Source: Henricia sp. BOLD:AAB3569 (taxonomy: Eukaryota > Echinodermata > Asteroidea > Spinulosida > Echinasteridae). From it: a stretch of DNA of 64,000 bases. Each line of letters opens with the position of its first letter. The first letter of the stretch is position 1. Both the position numbers and the translations under genes were made by a program. Shown here in pieces: positions 1 through 13,400 of the stretch. The DNA lies in contig JBBELK010000305.1 of assembly GCA_037783545.1 (NCBI GenBank), positions 124,001-188,000 of the forward strand, given 5' to 3'. Below the pieces are notes generated by a model, which was not told the origin of the DNA, made no database searches, and saw only the letters and a list, made by a program, of their open reading frames with translations.

Positions 1-706
1 GCATTTGGTCACTCGTGCCACTTGAGACAAATATTTTGGCCTCGCGTGGCCAAAATCTCACGTGTGCGGGGGTGATGAGCCAAGTGCTGAGCTAAAATAA
101 ATGTAGCTGGCCAATTAAAAACCATCCCCATATTCACGTGATATGAATACAGTGCGCGCGGGCACCGCTGAGGTCACCAAACTTTTGCTAAAGTGTGGTG
201 ACCTTGGCGGGTTTAACGACAACTTTAACTGTTTGGGTTGGCAACAAATCCACATCGCGTATCAGAATTTACTGAATAATGTTTAATTTATGGTAGCTAA
301 CTCCATATGGTATAGGGGTGGACCACACTAAATAAATTAAAATTAAATAGCTTATTCCAAACTCTCCCGGGACATGGCGCCAGGTAAAAAAATGAATATT
401 TAAGACTCGCACTTTCGTTTTATTGTCAATTTTCACTAAAGTTGATTTTTGTTTATAACAAAAAATGGCTCTAAAGAAGGCTACCCACCCGTGAAATAAG
501 CGTATTCAAAATCAGCCATGCCCGGAAATTATCCTTCCACTACTAACAGGGAAAATTAGAGCACTTTTCAACCTTTATTTTCATCTACATTTATACAATT
601 CTCAGAGTTGCAAAACCTCGAATCAGGCTTAAAACATTACATTTAGGGCCCCACGATGCTTTACGGGGGTGTTCAATTATTACAATGAGCTTGGCACACG
701 GATCTG

Positions 707-1962
707 GGGCCTTATTCACAAAGCCCCCTCAACGATTTGCGGGCACGCAACTACCCCGTAACCCCCACTTAAGCTTTTGCGGGTTATTCACAAAACCGAC
801 TTAAATCTGCGTGCACCCGTAAACTGCCCGTAAATTTGCGGGAACTCCAGACTTCCCGCAACGGGCCCACAACTTGAGTGAGTCGTCTTAAGCGTCAAAA
901 TGGCGGCACTCATGGCAGTATATTCGATTCAAGAAGAACTGAATCGACAGTAAAAAAAAATAAGGTACTGTAAAAATATTTGTACCCTTGTTTGTGATAA
1001 AACATATGTATTGTGTAAAACATATGTATTGTGTAAAACATATGTATTGTGTAAAACATATGTACAGTAAATTACTGTAAGAGATTACAGTTTTAAAGGT
1101 ACTGTAAAACAATTACAGCTATTGTTTACAGTGTAGTATGGACACAGTAATGGCGGATAGCAACCGTTGTCAAGCCAAGTGAAACCCAAGAATACCGTAA
1201 ACCGGGTCACATTACATAGCAACCACATATTTAGTCTGCTCATCTAAGTGTGCAAAGGTTTATTTTATAACGACACCATCCGCTGATGACAGATGTATTT
1301 GTCATTGTGTGATTTTATGAAGCCCCGCATTAGTGTCATAGGCGGGTATTTATTTCACGAAGTTGTGCATGTCTTTTAAATAAGGGTGGGTTTCTTACTA
1401 TAATTTGCGGCCGCACGATAATAAATTGTGGCACTATAAAATGGAGCTTCATAATGATTCGGATTGGCCACAGAGAACATACTTAACTTAAAGGAATCTT
1501 TCTAATAGTTTTTTTTACATGCCGTTTTTTGTTTGTCCTTTTTCTGGTGTTATGTATCCCTTAATCATATTTGTAGAGTGTGACTTGCTCGATAATCAAG
1601 TGTTTAAACGGTGAGTTGATGTGCAAAATTACACTCATTTCGACAATTATGTTTCAAACTGATATTCGAGATATAATTTTTGTTGGCATTAAACTACTGT
1701 ACATTCATAAATTTCCAAGACAGTTTACGCATCCTCATTGGCTGAGTACACATCACGAGGCCGGATTTAAACGAACGATAATAACCAGTGATTAAAACTT
1801 GCTCTTTGCGTTAAGTTGCCGGTGCCCGCAGTTTGCGGGTCTTCAAAGGAAACTCTCAGGGTGCTTCGTGAATAACACTTAACGCAAGTCTTACGTGCCC
1901 TTAACATCCACTTACGGGCCCCGAAAAACGCAAAATTTGCGGGTGCTTTGTGAATAAGGCCC
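707..1962. mobile_element. Non-autonomous element, GGGCCTTATTCAC ends, CTG target duplication
   Basis: The ends are inverted: GGGCCTTATTCACAAAGC at the left and its complement at the right. CTG flanks both sides (704-706 and 1963-1965). The right arm of the large repeat has the empty site with a single CTG, so the boundaries are exact. The motif TTATTCAC(A/G)AAGC recurs inside near both ends (about 784 and 1862). The interior holds an 18-bp tandem repeat and a piece of another dispersed repeat (about 1130-1195). No transposase frame is visible. Confidence 0.88.
999..1063. repeat. 18-bp tandem repeat
   Basis: About 3.6 head-to-tail copies of AAAACATATGTATTGTGT lie inside the 707-1962 element. 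The copies are identical apart from the last partial one, so the expansion is young. Confidence 0.95.
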
Positions 1963-2613
1963 CTGACCCTTATTTTGTGCGGTGAACCCATATATAGCCG
2001 CGTATGCGTACCGGATAGGACGAAGGATATTGCTTTTTTAGAATTTGCGCACGGTTCAAAATTTGCAGCGAACCCACCTTGTGCAGTAGATTGGTTCCCG
2101 ATCCCTATAGATTGGTTCGCTTATTGCGAAAATATAGGGATCGGTAAAGGGCAGCCATGACGGGCAGAATTCTGCCCGTCACGTGGTTATTATTATTTTT
2201 ATATTTTTAGTAAGTGCGCAGATTTTGCATTGACATTTGTAACTTGGCCGTGCGTGTCGAACATATCCAATTATGTAAATAAAGTACATTGCCTAAAGCA
2301 AAGGGCGCACGCGCAAAGACGACCAATTACAGATCAAGATGAAGCGCCCTTTACCTGTCCTTATATTCTCCTGTGTGGAATATGTGGACGGGAACCAGTC
2401 TACCTTGTGCAGATTCTAAAATTGCGCCCGCAATCTAAATTTGCGCTGCGCAATCTTTGAACTCGGGGCATTTTAAAATCTGCGCGCGCAATTTAAAAAA
2501 TTGCGACGAGCATTAATATTGCGCCAGACAGAGCAAAGGAGCCAAAAGGTTCTTTTTGATTGCTTTATTGTGGTCAAAACAGTGACGAAGGCTTATGTGC
2601 GCGAAATGTTATT

Positions 2614-2720
2614 ACTCGAGAATAGTTGAGGTTACCTCGGTCCTAACTTTATCATGTGGTTATTTGCAAATAACCCCATGATAAAGTTAGGGCTGAGGTA
2701 ACCTCAGCTAACTCGAGAAT
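2614..2720. mobile_element. Small palindromic element
   Basis: A near-perfect palindrome centred on TTATTTGCAAATAA, with arms containing CTCGAG, GAGGTTACCTC and CTAACTTTATCAT. The same palindrome is in the right arm at about 17910-18015, so it predates the duplication. It is typical of a miniature hairpin element; no coding capacity is seen. Confidence 0.75.
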
Positions 2721-2853
2721 AAACCTGTCGATCAGAGGTATACGCCTAGTTCTTCTATAAATTTCTAAATCTCTTTTAATGCTTGATTTGTTTTATTACA
2801 GCAGCAAAATACTGATTTTTACATTCCTTTTCGGTTTTGTCTGCTTCATTCAG

Positions 2854-3052
<199 letters not shown>

Positions 3053-3246
3053 TAACACGACTAAGCCGTTCAAAACGGCATGATTTCCACTCTGAAAACA
3101 TAATGTACTTTTCTCGTAGGGCGTCTGTTTTATACTTTTAATTTTTCAAGAGATAACGTTGTTTTAATAAATACGTCCGTTCACAAAGTTCCATTGACAT
3201 TATGCCAGTTATATTTAATACATGTACTACTAAATACAAAAACACA

Positions 3247-3476
3247 TTGGTTGAATTCAACCAATGTGGTTGGTAGATATGTGTCAACCAATCTATTGGT
3301 TAAAATAACTAATCTTACATGTATATGGTGTCCTTTTTTAACCAATCCATATTGGTTAAACCAATATGGATTGGTTGGAAAAAGGGTTCCTAACCAATAT
3401 GGATTGGAAACATTGGTTATTTTAACCAATAGATTGGTTGGACACATACCGACTACATTGGTTAAATTCACCAATC
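3247..3476. mobile_element. Long palindrome rich in ATTGGTT
   Basis: An imperfect palindrome centred near 3362, built from ATTGGTTAAA / TTTAACCAAT units. Both strands translate to almost the same peptide, which is what a palindrome gives and not evidence of a gene. No target duplication is clear. Confidence 0.85.
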
Positions 3477-3503
3477 TGCGTTTAGTGTGTTTCTAAACAT
3501 CTG

Positions 3504-4126
3504 GGACCTTATTCACGAAGCGCTCTTAGGGCTTAAGAGCTCGTAAACCGCTCGCAAGTCCCTCTTAGTAATTTACGTGGTATTCACCATCCCTTCGTAA
3601 ATGTTAAGAGCGTGCGTAGAGTCATCGTAACTTGCGGGAGGTATGAGCTCCCTTAACGTCCACTTTCGTCTAAGAGATTGTTCATCGCGTTTATTTTTAT
3701 GCACTTCAAAGTTGCTGTGTCGCAGAATTTACTGACAAGTGTTTTGTAGTTAACCTCAACGAGGCCAACCAGCTTGTCCACTTCATCTCCGCTAAAGTTT
3801 GCTTTGCGTGCATGTTTCTGCTTTTTCTTGGACTCTGCCATCCTTTCAGTGCTCACGTCCCTTGATCTGTGGAGAATGTGTCCGTGCACGGCAGTCGGGC
3901 GCCGCCCTAAATAACTTTACATTGCGTAACACCGTCAGCGTAAATAATGCCCCGGACCATCAGATCTTATTTAACGACCACGCAAGTTAATATCCCGGTA
4001 AGTGCATGTTATGAAGGCTTCATGAATACCACTTAGTACGCTCTCAAAGCCCTCGCAAAGTCCTCGTAACTTCTTCGTAAGTCACTCTTAGTGAGCAAAT
4101 TTAAGAGCGCTTCGTGGATAAGGCCC
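3504..4126. mobile_element. Non-autonomous element related to 707-1962
   Basis: The left end reads GGACCTTATTCACGAAGCGC and the right end is the complement of GGGCCTTATCCACGAAGCGC. The flanks are CTG at 3501-3503 and CAG at 4127-4129. GTATTCA motifs recur inside near the ends. No transposase frame is seen. Confidence 0.8.
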
Positions 4127-4420
4127 CAGTAGGCTACCTTTACCATCTTGATAACAAGTAAGCTTAGTGATAATTTAGAGGTAGTAATTACCAAACAGGT
4201 AGACTACCTTTAAACACGACTGTATGAATGTCGCACAATCTTTTTGTAAGAAACTTGAAACCAGTATGAAAGAATAATATTATAATAATGTGCTATAATA
4301 ATAAATATATAATATAATATAAATATACTTATAACTAATCATTCTACCAACTCGTTCATCTGCAATGACCCAACATTTTAAACACAACATCTGGTACCGG
4401 TATGGTGCCTGATCACTATT

Positions 4421-4762
4421 GAAATGGAACAACCAAACTTGGAATAAGAGAAAAATGGTCTTATCGGGATTCGAACCCGATACCTCTCACTCACTAGGCA
4501 GATGCTCTATACCAGCTGAGCTATAAGGCACAGTTGGTACATTCTCTCAGGTTTTCCCCCTATGTACCCAATTCGGTGTTGCATGGTGGCGCAACTGGGC
4601 AAAGTAACGAACAAAGTAACGAATAGGGGAGACCTGAGGGAGTATACCAACTGTGCCTTATAGCTCGGCCGCTAGAGCATCTGCTTAGTGAGTCAGGGTT
4701 CGAATCCCGATAAGGCCCTTACGATATTTCTCCCATCTCAAGTTTGGTTGTTCCAAAATTTC
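4421..4762. mobile_element. Inverted-repeat element carrying two tRNA-derived arms
   Basis: The outer ends are inverted (GAAATGGAACAACCAAAC and its complement). Inside each end is a tRNA-like sequence, 4457-4530 on minus and 4654-4717 on plus, facing each other. Each has a recognisable A box (TAGCTCAGCTGGT in the first) and B box (GGTTCGAATCC). The would-be anticodon is AGT, but the anticodon stem does not pair well and the second copy lacks the variable loop, so these are tRNA-derived rather than working tRNA genes. Confidence 0.8.
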
Positions 4763-4837
4763 AAATTAGGAGTTGACGAGAGAAGAAAATTCACTGAAAT
4801 GTTGATAGGAAAAACAAACACCACATGAAGTTATTCT

Positions 4838-5050
4838 TGGGTTTCACTTGGCTTGACAACCGGTTGCTATCCGCCATTACTGTGTCCATGCTATGGCACG
4901 ACAAAGCGAACAATAATTCAAGCCAGATAATTTAATGTTAACCCATATTTTCGCAAATGTTGCGCAAGAAAAAAAGTTAGCATGACTTTTAAATGTTGAT
5001 AGACTGTTTGAAACTGGCATACCGTACTTTTGTTGGCAAGTTTTTAAAAC
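4838..5050. repeat. Dispersed repeat, copy 1 (inverted copy at 13125-13325)
   Basis: It contains the block TATCCGCCATTACTGTGTCC and downstream AAATGTTGATAGACTGTTTG. The same block sequence occurs inverted at 13125-13325 and in part at 1130-1195. It abuts a related element at 5124. Confidence 0.7.
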
Positions 5051-5123
5051 TGTTGAGACTTGTTTTTTCAGGGTTGATGGCAAAATTATCAGTGTTGAAT
5101 TATTTCCGCTTTGGCGTGCCATA

Positions 5124-6151
5124 CGCGTGACGTCAACAACTATCATATCCGCCATTACTGTGTCAATACTATGCTGTACCAGAATTCCTGTCTATGATCA
5201 TGGTACTTCCTGTAAGAAATTTTAAACCATTCGCCTAACGCAAGAAGCTGGGGATTTTCTGCAGCATTCCTGCATCTGTGTAGCTGAAATTTCTGTATAT
5301 AGGTTAGTTTAACTAACATTTTCTTTAGATATTTTATGCCCTGCAGTCTGTCCAAACTCTCAAAGCCCCGGTTTTTTTTAATAGAACTACCGGTGGTCAG
5401 ATTAGCAAAATACCGAATCTGAAAGTAAAATGCATGCTGATTGTGACCTCGAAATAGTAATTAATATGCGGTTGGAATAGTAATATACGACTATACAATT
5501 TTTAAATGCCTCTCAGTAGGGTACTTATTTTACATATTGTAACGTGCAAGGGCGCCCAGTAGAATAGTGCCACCAGGCGAGAGGAGTACCGGAGGATCTG
5601 TGCATAATTACGCATGCGCGTAGGGGACGTACAAAGTCCTGTTTCTACGGCGTTCTGTGCTAACCATGGCTGTTTGTTACGTTGCTTAGGTTTGAACACC
5701 TCGGCTGCAAGCACTTTTTGGGCAAACTCACTTAGGCTCTCTTGTGGTAAGTTCTGATTCTCTAGATTGGGGCGACCCTTGGGTTCTAGGTTGAATCTTG
5801 AGACATATGCTGGGGGCGAAGACCGTTAGGTTCACGCAATTGGCGTCTCTGTTTGCGGAACGGATGAAGAGATAGTAGCCTTTGGTGAATTCGCAAGTAG
5901 TCTAACCGCGAGAGATAAGCCACGAGGTTTATCTGTCTTGGGTGCGCGGCTCATTACGGAGAACCGTGATTTCATCACAGTAAGGTATCTGGTGCCATGA
6001 TCGTGAGAGGGCCTCAACATACATCGTGTGAAAGGAAGCTGTTGTCCACGCACTACCAAGCAGCACACTAGCATCGTCACGTGGGGGCGGCTTTGACGTG
6101 CCATTGTATCGACACAGTAATGACGGATATGATAGTTGTTGACGTCACGCG
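5124..6151. mobile_element. 1-kb terminal-inverted-repeat element
   Basis: The ends are 41-base inverted repeats beginning CGCGTGACGTCAACAACT, with one mismatch between them, and share the CCGYCATTACTGTGTC block with the neighbouring dispersed repeat. The interior shows no transposase; the long minus-strand frame at 5832-6314 has no recognisable domain and runs through the terminal repeat. Confidence 0.82.
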
Positions 6152-6452
6152 AAATCCATTTTCTGGAAAAATCTGAACACGCTCCTTTAATGGGTATTTT
6201 GTATGCAAACAAGTAACAAACATTTAACAAAGCAGAAACCATGCATAAAATAATTGAATTTAGAAGAAAAAAATATTTGGACACAACACACGCGTAGTTC
6301 TCACAAAATATCAATTTATTACACTACAGCTGCGCTTCATTCTGGTATAGCTTCAATTTAACTAAATTTAACATTATTTTTACGAAGTGAAATTTGAACA
6401 AAAATGTGACCTAGACATAAATTAGTCTCATGAGACGAATTTATCATACTCT

Positions 6453-6600
6453 TTATAGCTCAATAATTGGTAGGGCGTCTGCACGTTAAGCAGAAGGTCC
6501 GCGGTTCAAATCTCGGTGTAGCCAAGTTGCTTTTCACTGCATCCAGATTTCCAAAACTCCAGGACATTTGTCCATATTTGTAAAGTCGAAATTATTTACC
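6453..6600 (+). mobile_element. tRNA-derived SINE, Asn(GTT)-like head
   Basis: The head (6453-6523) has a TAGCTCAATAATTGG A box, a five-pair anticodon stem TCTGC/GCAGA round the loop ACGTTAA (anticodon GTT, but C instead of U at position 33) and a GGTTCAAATC B box. The tail TTTTCACTGCATCCAGATTT recurs after the second copy at 7085. Probably a SINE. Confidence 0.65.
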
Positions 6601-6822
6601 CCGGCGGTCCCTGGGTCATAATCCCTAAAAATAATAACTTATCCATATACTTAATAATTGGGGTAAGCCGGGCAGGAGTTTTGGGGCGTATCTTATTAGT
6701 GAGCTCTGGGAGGGGTGGTTATCTCATTGAAGGGTTTATCCCTCTGTAGGGCTTGTTAAGCTCACGTGATAGCCAATCCTAAGAGGAACAACTGCACTAC
6801 CGTGATTCGAGACCACCATTGG

Positions 6823-7150
6823 CTTCATAGCTCAATAGACCAGTTGCGTGATAGATTTGCATAAATCCTAGAGTCCCGCCTTCATGCTATGGCGCTCGCA
6901 TGCGAGTGAGTCAAGCACCAGACTACCTGGCAAATCAGGCCGTTTCCAGTGGGTGCAAGCTGGTCCATAGTAACCGGCGCGAAAGTCTCCAGGACTTATG
7001 CAAATCTATCACGCAACTGCTCTATTGTTATGGGGTCTGCACGTTGAGAAGAAGGTCCGCGGTTCGATTCCCGGTGGAGCCAAGCTTTTCACTGCATCCA
7101 GATTTCCCAAACTCATATGGACATTTGTCCACATTTGTATCGAATATTAT
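6823..7150 (+). mobile_element. Second SINE copy, split by a hairpin
   Basis: The same tRNA-like head and tail as at 6453, but the head is interrupted after TAGCTCAATA by a 186-base hairpin (6838-7023) and resumes with TGGGGTCTGCACGTTGAG. The shared tail ends near 7150. Confidence 0.62.
6838..7023. mobile_element. Hairpin element nested in the SINE head
   Basis: The arms CAGTTGCGTGATAGATTTGC and the complement at 7000-7020 pair, followed by CTAGAG / CTCCAG. It lies exactly where the intact SINE at 6453 is continuous, so it is an insertion. Confidence 0.68.
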
Positions 7151-7448
7151 TACATGCGAAGAGTGTCTAAACCGAACAAAAATTAAATCTAAAAATTATT
7201 TACGTCAAACCTTGTTGATTTTTACTAATGAAATATTAATTTAATGTCCTTGGGAATTTCCTAAATAAAGTTTTCACTTTCTCCCACGGGAAAATAGAAC
7301 CGAAATGAATTTTCAGGTTTTAAAATTTTGTTTTAAAATTGTGGCATTAATTCCATTGTTTTTATCAAACGTTTAAAATCACTCAATATTTCTATAAGGC
7401 AAGGAAGGCAGCAGACGTGATTATTCGGCATCATATTTTCTTGCAGGG

Positions 7449-10400
7449 CTAGGGACGGGGGCGACGGATGCGACCTGCAAAGAAGGTAACAAATTAGAGT
7501 TATAGGCTTAGTCACAAAAAAGACTTGAAGGGCCCATGACATGCTAAACAACTTTATGTCTAGTCTTTGCTGCATATGATGGATTACTTGTTTAGCAAGA
7601 CATTACTATTGTTCGTTTTAATGTAAAATCAATAAAAGTAGGGGTTTTTTTAACTTTGGAAATTTCATTGCAGTAAATCACAGAAAGAGGGCGCTGTTTG
7701 GAGTGCATCACTTCAGGAAGACACGAGGAAAAGTTAAAAAAAACACAGACTTCTAGTTTTAGCAAGTTTGAGAAACAAAAAGTGGAATCTTGTGTGCATA
7801 GTTGAATGTGATTTTCCTGCGTTTGGCTCTTGTGACATCACAACCTTGCTCGTGAATATGCATATTACATTTGCATAAAAGCTAAAAACCTTTCTTTTAA
7901 CGCCCAAAACAAGCTCCAAATAGGATTTTTATGACTCTAAACTGATGAGTAGAATAGTTTCATATCATAGATTTCATTGATAAAAATCCCTAATCATCGG
8001 CCCTTTAAGGTATAATGACGTCATCCTTTCGTTTACATGTGTGACATCACTCTTTGTTGTTAATGCAATGCGAACAGTATTTTGGGTTCTTGGAGAAATA
8101 ACGCACATGTAAAGAAAGAGTGGCGCCATTTTGTCTTGTGTCTAATTATTGAGTCTCGCAGTTTCAACTTTGTAAAGAGCATGATCTTGCAAGCATTGTA
8201 AACGGACGTCATTTGCCATGTTCTGTAAATACTGAGCATGCTTAACGATAACGTTTAATACCGTTGTAATTTTCCCACAACGCCAAGCGAAACTCCGCGT
8301 TACACACGGGTCATTCTAGAATACATGACCCGTGGAGTCGAGTCTCCAATAGGGTATACCCATCGATATATATACACTGGATGAAGTATACAATAGACTG
8401 CCGAAGTGAATACGTCAGCTTTTGTTGGTTGCCTAGGCAATTGGATCTAAACTAAAAATCACTCAACCGCGTCCCAGTGCTTTTCCAATGGTACTTTTCC
8501 CGACGGCCATGATAGTTTGGATCCAATTGCCATGGCAACGCACGTCACACTTCGGCTGTCTATAGACTATGTAAGTCTCGCGGCAAAGGTCAAATCTGAG
8601 CTTCCGGGCACAACACGACTAAAACGTAAGTATACAACCGAGCCGAAAGTGATTCGGGTAACAAAAATGTTTTTTTACAATATATAATACATGCATAATT
8701 ATCTCTAAAAACGATAAAAATTTATTAAAATTTCGTGACCTGAATACATTTCTCTGCTAGCATATTCTTCATCCAATTTGGAATGGATGACCCAAGTGTG
8801 GATTCATGTGAAAATGAATGCTTCGAACTTGGGCACTCTAAAAAAAAGTCTGCAAGCTCTACTTTTGGTATATGGCATTTCGCCTATCGCTAGCGAGGTC
8901 TGTATGTACACTGTAGGCCTACGTACGTCGGCTGCTGTGCGTGTTGCATATCTTTTGCTGCATGTAGTTTACGATCTTCAAATATTGACTTGTCGGCTCA
9001 GAAAAGATCGTTAATTTTTACATTTCGATTGCTTATTTTTGATTATATACCCCACTTCATCAATTGGAATGCAAGATTTTATTTAGAGATACGCGTTTTG
9101 GGCTGTCTGAGTTTACAAAAACCTGCGTAAACAAAATAATCCAAGAATTTCGCTCGCGACGTGCGTTGAAGAGATAGGGTCTTGTGCCCGGAAATAACAG
9201 TGGTCTCGCGCGGTCTCGTACGTTCGCGAGGTCAAGTTACAGGCTGCGTTCGGGCGTGCAGTTCTCGCTACTCCGGAGTATCTAGTAATGCGTGCGCATT
9301 GCACTCGGGTCACATTACGCGAACGGCAAATTCACAGTCCGCCTGCGCGAATGGCCATCAGTCAAGATGGCCGTCTCTTGCCATGACTACACAAAAACGC
9401 CGTTCCACTGCTCACAAGAAATTGAAGAAAATACAGGCCGTAAGTCGTGAGAACCTTTGATGCCGTGTAAAACAAACCTTAGTGAGTTGTTGTTTCAGTT
9501 ATCCAGTGGACACGTTTAGCAAATTCACCAAAAATCCAACCTATATCCCGCCATCTTCGTACTAATCACATGGCATTCGTCGGGAGTAAGAGCACACTCC
9601 CCATTTGTTGGGGAGTACTGAGAGCATACTCTCACTGACCCGAGTGTCGTTAATCTTGCCGTTCGCGCGCGCAGGAGTATGCTCGTGTTAACACGAGTAC
9701 ACGCCCGAACGCAGCCACATAGTCTATAGCAGTTGCATGGCTATACGAGAATTGAAGCCATGCGCCGGCCGCCATTGTACCCCACGAACGATGCTTGGCC
9801 TAGACTGCTCCCCTGTCCATGCGATCGCTTGCATTCCACTTAACACGTGTAGACCATGATGTAGACTAGTGAAGACAGCATGACCAGTCTAGGCAAGGCA
9901 TTGGCGCTTTTCCAAATCTCGACTTCGTCTCTAACTTAGACCTTTCGCAGATACTGCTTGAGTGAACTTAATTGGACAAAAGACAGAGCTGCAATGTGGG
10001 AAGGTTGTTGAATCGCTATACTTTCCACATTGCAGTTCTGTCTTTTGTGCAGGAGTATTTGCAAAAAGGTGTATGGCCACATGGAGCCGGAGACGGAGAC
10101 GGAGACGAAGCCGAGATTTGGAAAAGGCCTATTGTATTAGGTAGGGTACAATGGCGGACGGTGGCTTCAATTTTAGACGTCGTTGCTTCATCCAGTGTCT
10201 AATATCGATGGGTATACCACACAGTGGTATACCAGAAAACTCGACCGGGAAAGCACACCCATAATGGACATAACGCGCCCTCAACAAAATATTCCTTCTA
10301 AAAACAAAAACTAAAACAGTCAAGTGACATAAAACAGTCGATTTCTTTACATGCAAAGAACAAGAAGTTGTAAGAACGGATAATTAAAATGGGCAGATAT

Positions 10401-13400
10401 AAATAACAGTTTAAAAGAAGGATTACTTACTGGTCTCACACTGTTCTCCGTGGGTGCCCGGTAGGCAGTTGCACCGAAAAGAACCGAACCGCGTATAGCA
10501 CGTGCCGCCATTGTAACACAGTGCCCATTCTTCCAGGCAGGCGTCATCTGAAATGATGTAAGACAATTCTATCATTATAGAAAACGTTAACTTATATGGC
10601 CTTAAAGATAGTATACATGATTGGTAAACTGTTACAAATAGTTTTATCCCCCTGTGTGATTGAAGATAGTATACATGATTGGTAAACTGTTACAAATAGT
10701 TTTATCCCCCTGTGTGATTGAAGATATGCATGATTAAAACCAACCTGAGCAAAAACCAGCTCCGTACTTCGTCTAACTTTTGAGAAAATAGTCCAAAAAG
10801 GGTTTGCAGTCATTTTGCCCCAAAACCACTTCGCCCTGAACCACGGCCTGTGCACGAAGTGGTTTTGGGGCGAAGTGGCATTTGGGCGATGTAGTGTTTG
10901 GATGAAGTAATTTGGGGCGAAATGGCACTCGGGCGAAGTGGTTTGGGGTGAAATAGCACTTGGGTGAAATGGTTTTGGGGCGAAATGAATTTTCGTCTCA
11001 TGAGACGAAAACTAATTGTTTCACTCATTTCTCAAAGACTATAGCACTTCAGACAAAATCATTTCAGGAAAGTTTTCTACGGTCATCATGTTTATATTGT
11101 GTAAGTTAGGCGTAAATCTGTGAACATTTCTGATTTTCGAGATTACCAACGATGTATAGGCCTACTGCCTTTAAAACCCAGCGAGATTTTGTGGAAAATG
11201 TTAACAGACGACAATCACACGAAATAGCTGTGCTCCGTTTTCGCCATCATGACCAGATGAATGTTTGTATGGCACTGAAATGCATTCAACCAATGATCAC
11301 AGTTGCAACTTAACTGAAACCAATAATATTGTTTTGGTCGAAGCCGTCAGAAACATATTTCTGATTATGGTCGCGAAAACAGGGCTGCGTGAACATTGAA
11401 AACGTTTGCATCGTTCGCCAACAACTGGTACCCGGCTTTCCATAGACGAGTGCACAAAAGCACTGTAACCAGTGGCGAACGTTAATTGGCAACGTTTGCG
11501 TATGTGGAACGCACCCCAGGCCCCTGTGCTTACACAAGCTGAAATGGTAGATGACATCCTGTGACTTATCCGGGTTCAGCTGTCCTGAAAACGAAAACAG
11601 AATCAAAATAATTAAATTGATAATTTCGTTTTATGCACGGGAACCAGCAAAGCGTGACGTCACTGTGCTTTGGCAATATGGGCGCCGCCATTTTGAATTG
11701 AACGTTATGGTGCAAAATGGGCAAAAGTGCCCGTTGTTGGTTTTCTTTCTTTTTAAATTTCTTACAAACCATCGTTGACTAGATTGCGTTCGAGTCAGAA
11801 ATGGTCGAACTATACATATTAAACAGTATTTGAATTGCTTTAAGAGAAGCTCAGTGATTTTAACAACTTGGCCACGGAGGCATACACAACAAACGTTGTA
11901 GCTGTGTGTATATTGCGATGTATGTGTAAAGTGCGTGTTGTAGTCGAGTCCTCCTTACGTGTCCATAAGTACAGGTCCTAATCAATTGAAAGTACAACAG
12001 TCCGCAACAATGACGTCATTATGTGCATTTTGTTGGGGTACCGTGGCCGAGTGGTTTAGATCATTGACTCGCAATACTCGCTTGGAAACTTAAAAGATCC
12101 AATAACTCTCTTTCGTGAGGAGTAAAGAGCATGATCCAAAACTGGTAAACACTGGATGAAGATTTCAAAATCTCTTAAATTAATTAAAATAAAACTTCGA
12201 TCTGTAAAGAAATGTCCATAATATTTTACAATCATATTACAAAAATTAACAGAATAAATTTGACTGGACACACTGTGCCATCACATTTTCAAGAAATAGT
12301 TGAAAATGCATGTACAAAATTTCCCTTTTTGTAAATGTTATTGATTATCTGTCCCTCACGCATAAAAACAACCTCCGCATAAAACTGTAAAGTCAATTTT
12401 AACATGTGATAAACTGGGTGTGTGTATTAACATTAGTAGCAGGTAAACAAACAGGTTCACTGTAGTTTGCATTTGTTGTTGACTTAGGAAAGGCATTTTT
12501 CTCCTGATTGGATCACGCTCTAAAAGGGATTCCCTGCGGCCTCTGGCCGTCGGCTGCCAATGGCGCCACCCACATATGTATCTCGATGTTTAGGTGGAAC
12601 ATACTCGTAAATTTCTTGCAATTAATCCTACGAGCTATTGATTGAAGTCCATTAAACCCATTAAATAAAAAATGTCCAGCATTTGCCTCCAGAATAAAAT
12701 GAGAATATAATAAAATATTTGCCAGCGGTGCTCACCGGTGAACGAGTTGACACACAACAGTCCGCACCCGCTGTAGCAGCATATTTCGTCTGCTGCACAG
12801 TCGTTGTTGGTGTCACATTGGTGGTAACACAGTTCGTAATTCTCTTCCTCAAAAACGGGGCACCAGTTTGCATCTCTGGTCAATGTTTCTGGAATTGATG
12901 TGCAATGATATATTTAGAATTGAAAAACGCTATATTTTATTCATTGTACATCAAAATAAACAGGATCTTGCTAAACGAATGGGTAATTCCCAAAATTAGG
13001 TGTCCAAAATGTTTGGTGTCCCAGTTACGTACGACACTCTCTGCTTCAAAAATCACCACTCGTGACCACAAATTATAATGGACTGTGGCCTGTGATTATA
13101 GGGGGCAGCATCATTTTCTTCAATATTTTGTTTACTGATTTTCAAACAGTCTATCAACATTTAAAAGTCACGCCAACCTTCTTTTTTTTGCGCAACATTT
13201 GCAAAAATATGCGTCAACATTAAATTATCAGTGTTTAATTATTTTCGCTTTGGCGTGCCATAGTATGGACACAGTAATGGCGGATAGCAACCGGTTGTCA
13301 AGAAAGTGAAACCCAAGAATAAGAACGTACTCGTCTCACAATGTCGTCCGGTGTAATTTTTTGGGCAGATACACATGAAGTCATCTTCACCGATTTTTCG

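Noticed and set aside
3181-3496. Overlapping open frames on both strands with almost the same peptide
   Set aside because: They are the two readings of a palindromic element (3247-3476), not genes.
4457-4717. Two functional tRNA-Thr(AGT) genes
   Set aside because: The anticodon stem does not pair in either, one lacks a variable loop, and both sit symmetrically inside an inverted-repeat element.
5832-6314. 160-codon minus-strand frame
   Set aside because: No domain or splice context, and it runs through the terminal repeat of the 5124-6151 element.
10430-10431. Ending the EGF-WAP-EGF gene by read-through after the second EGF exon
   Set aside because: The GTAAGT donor is strong and an in-phase acceptor with a pyrimidine tract leads to a stop at 7449; still, read-through would stop within four codons and cannot be excluded.
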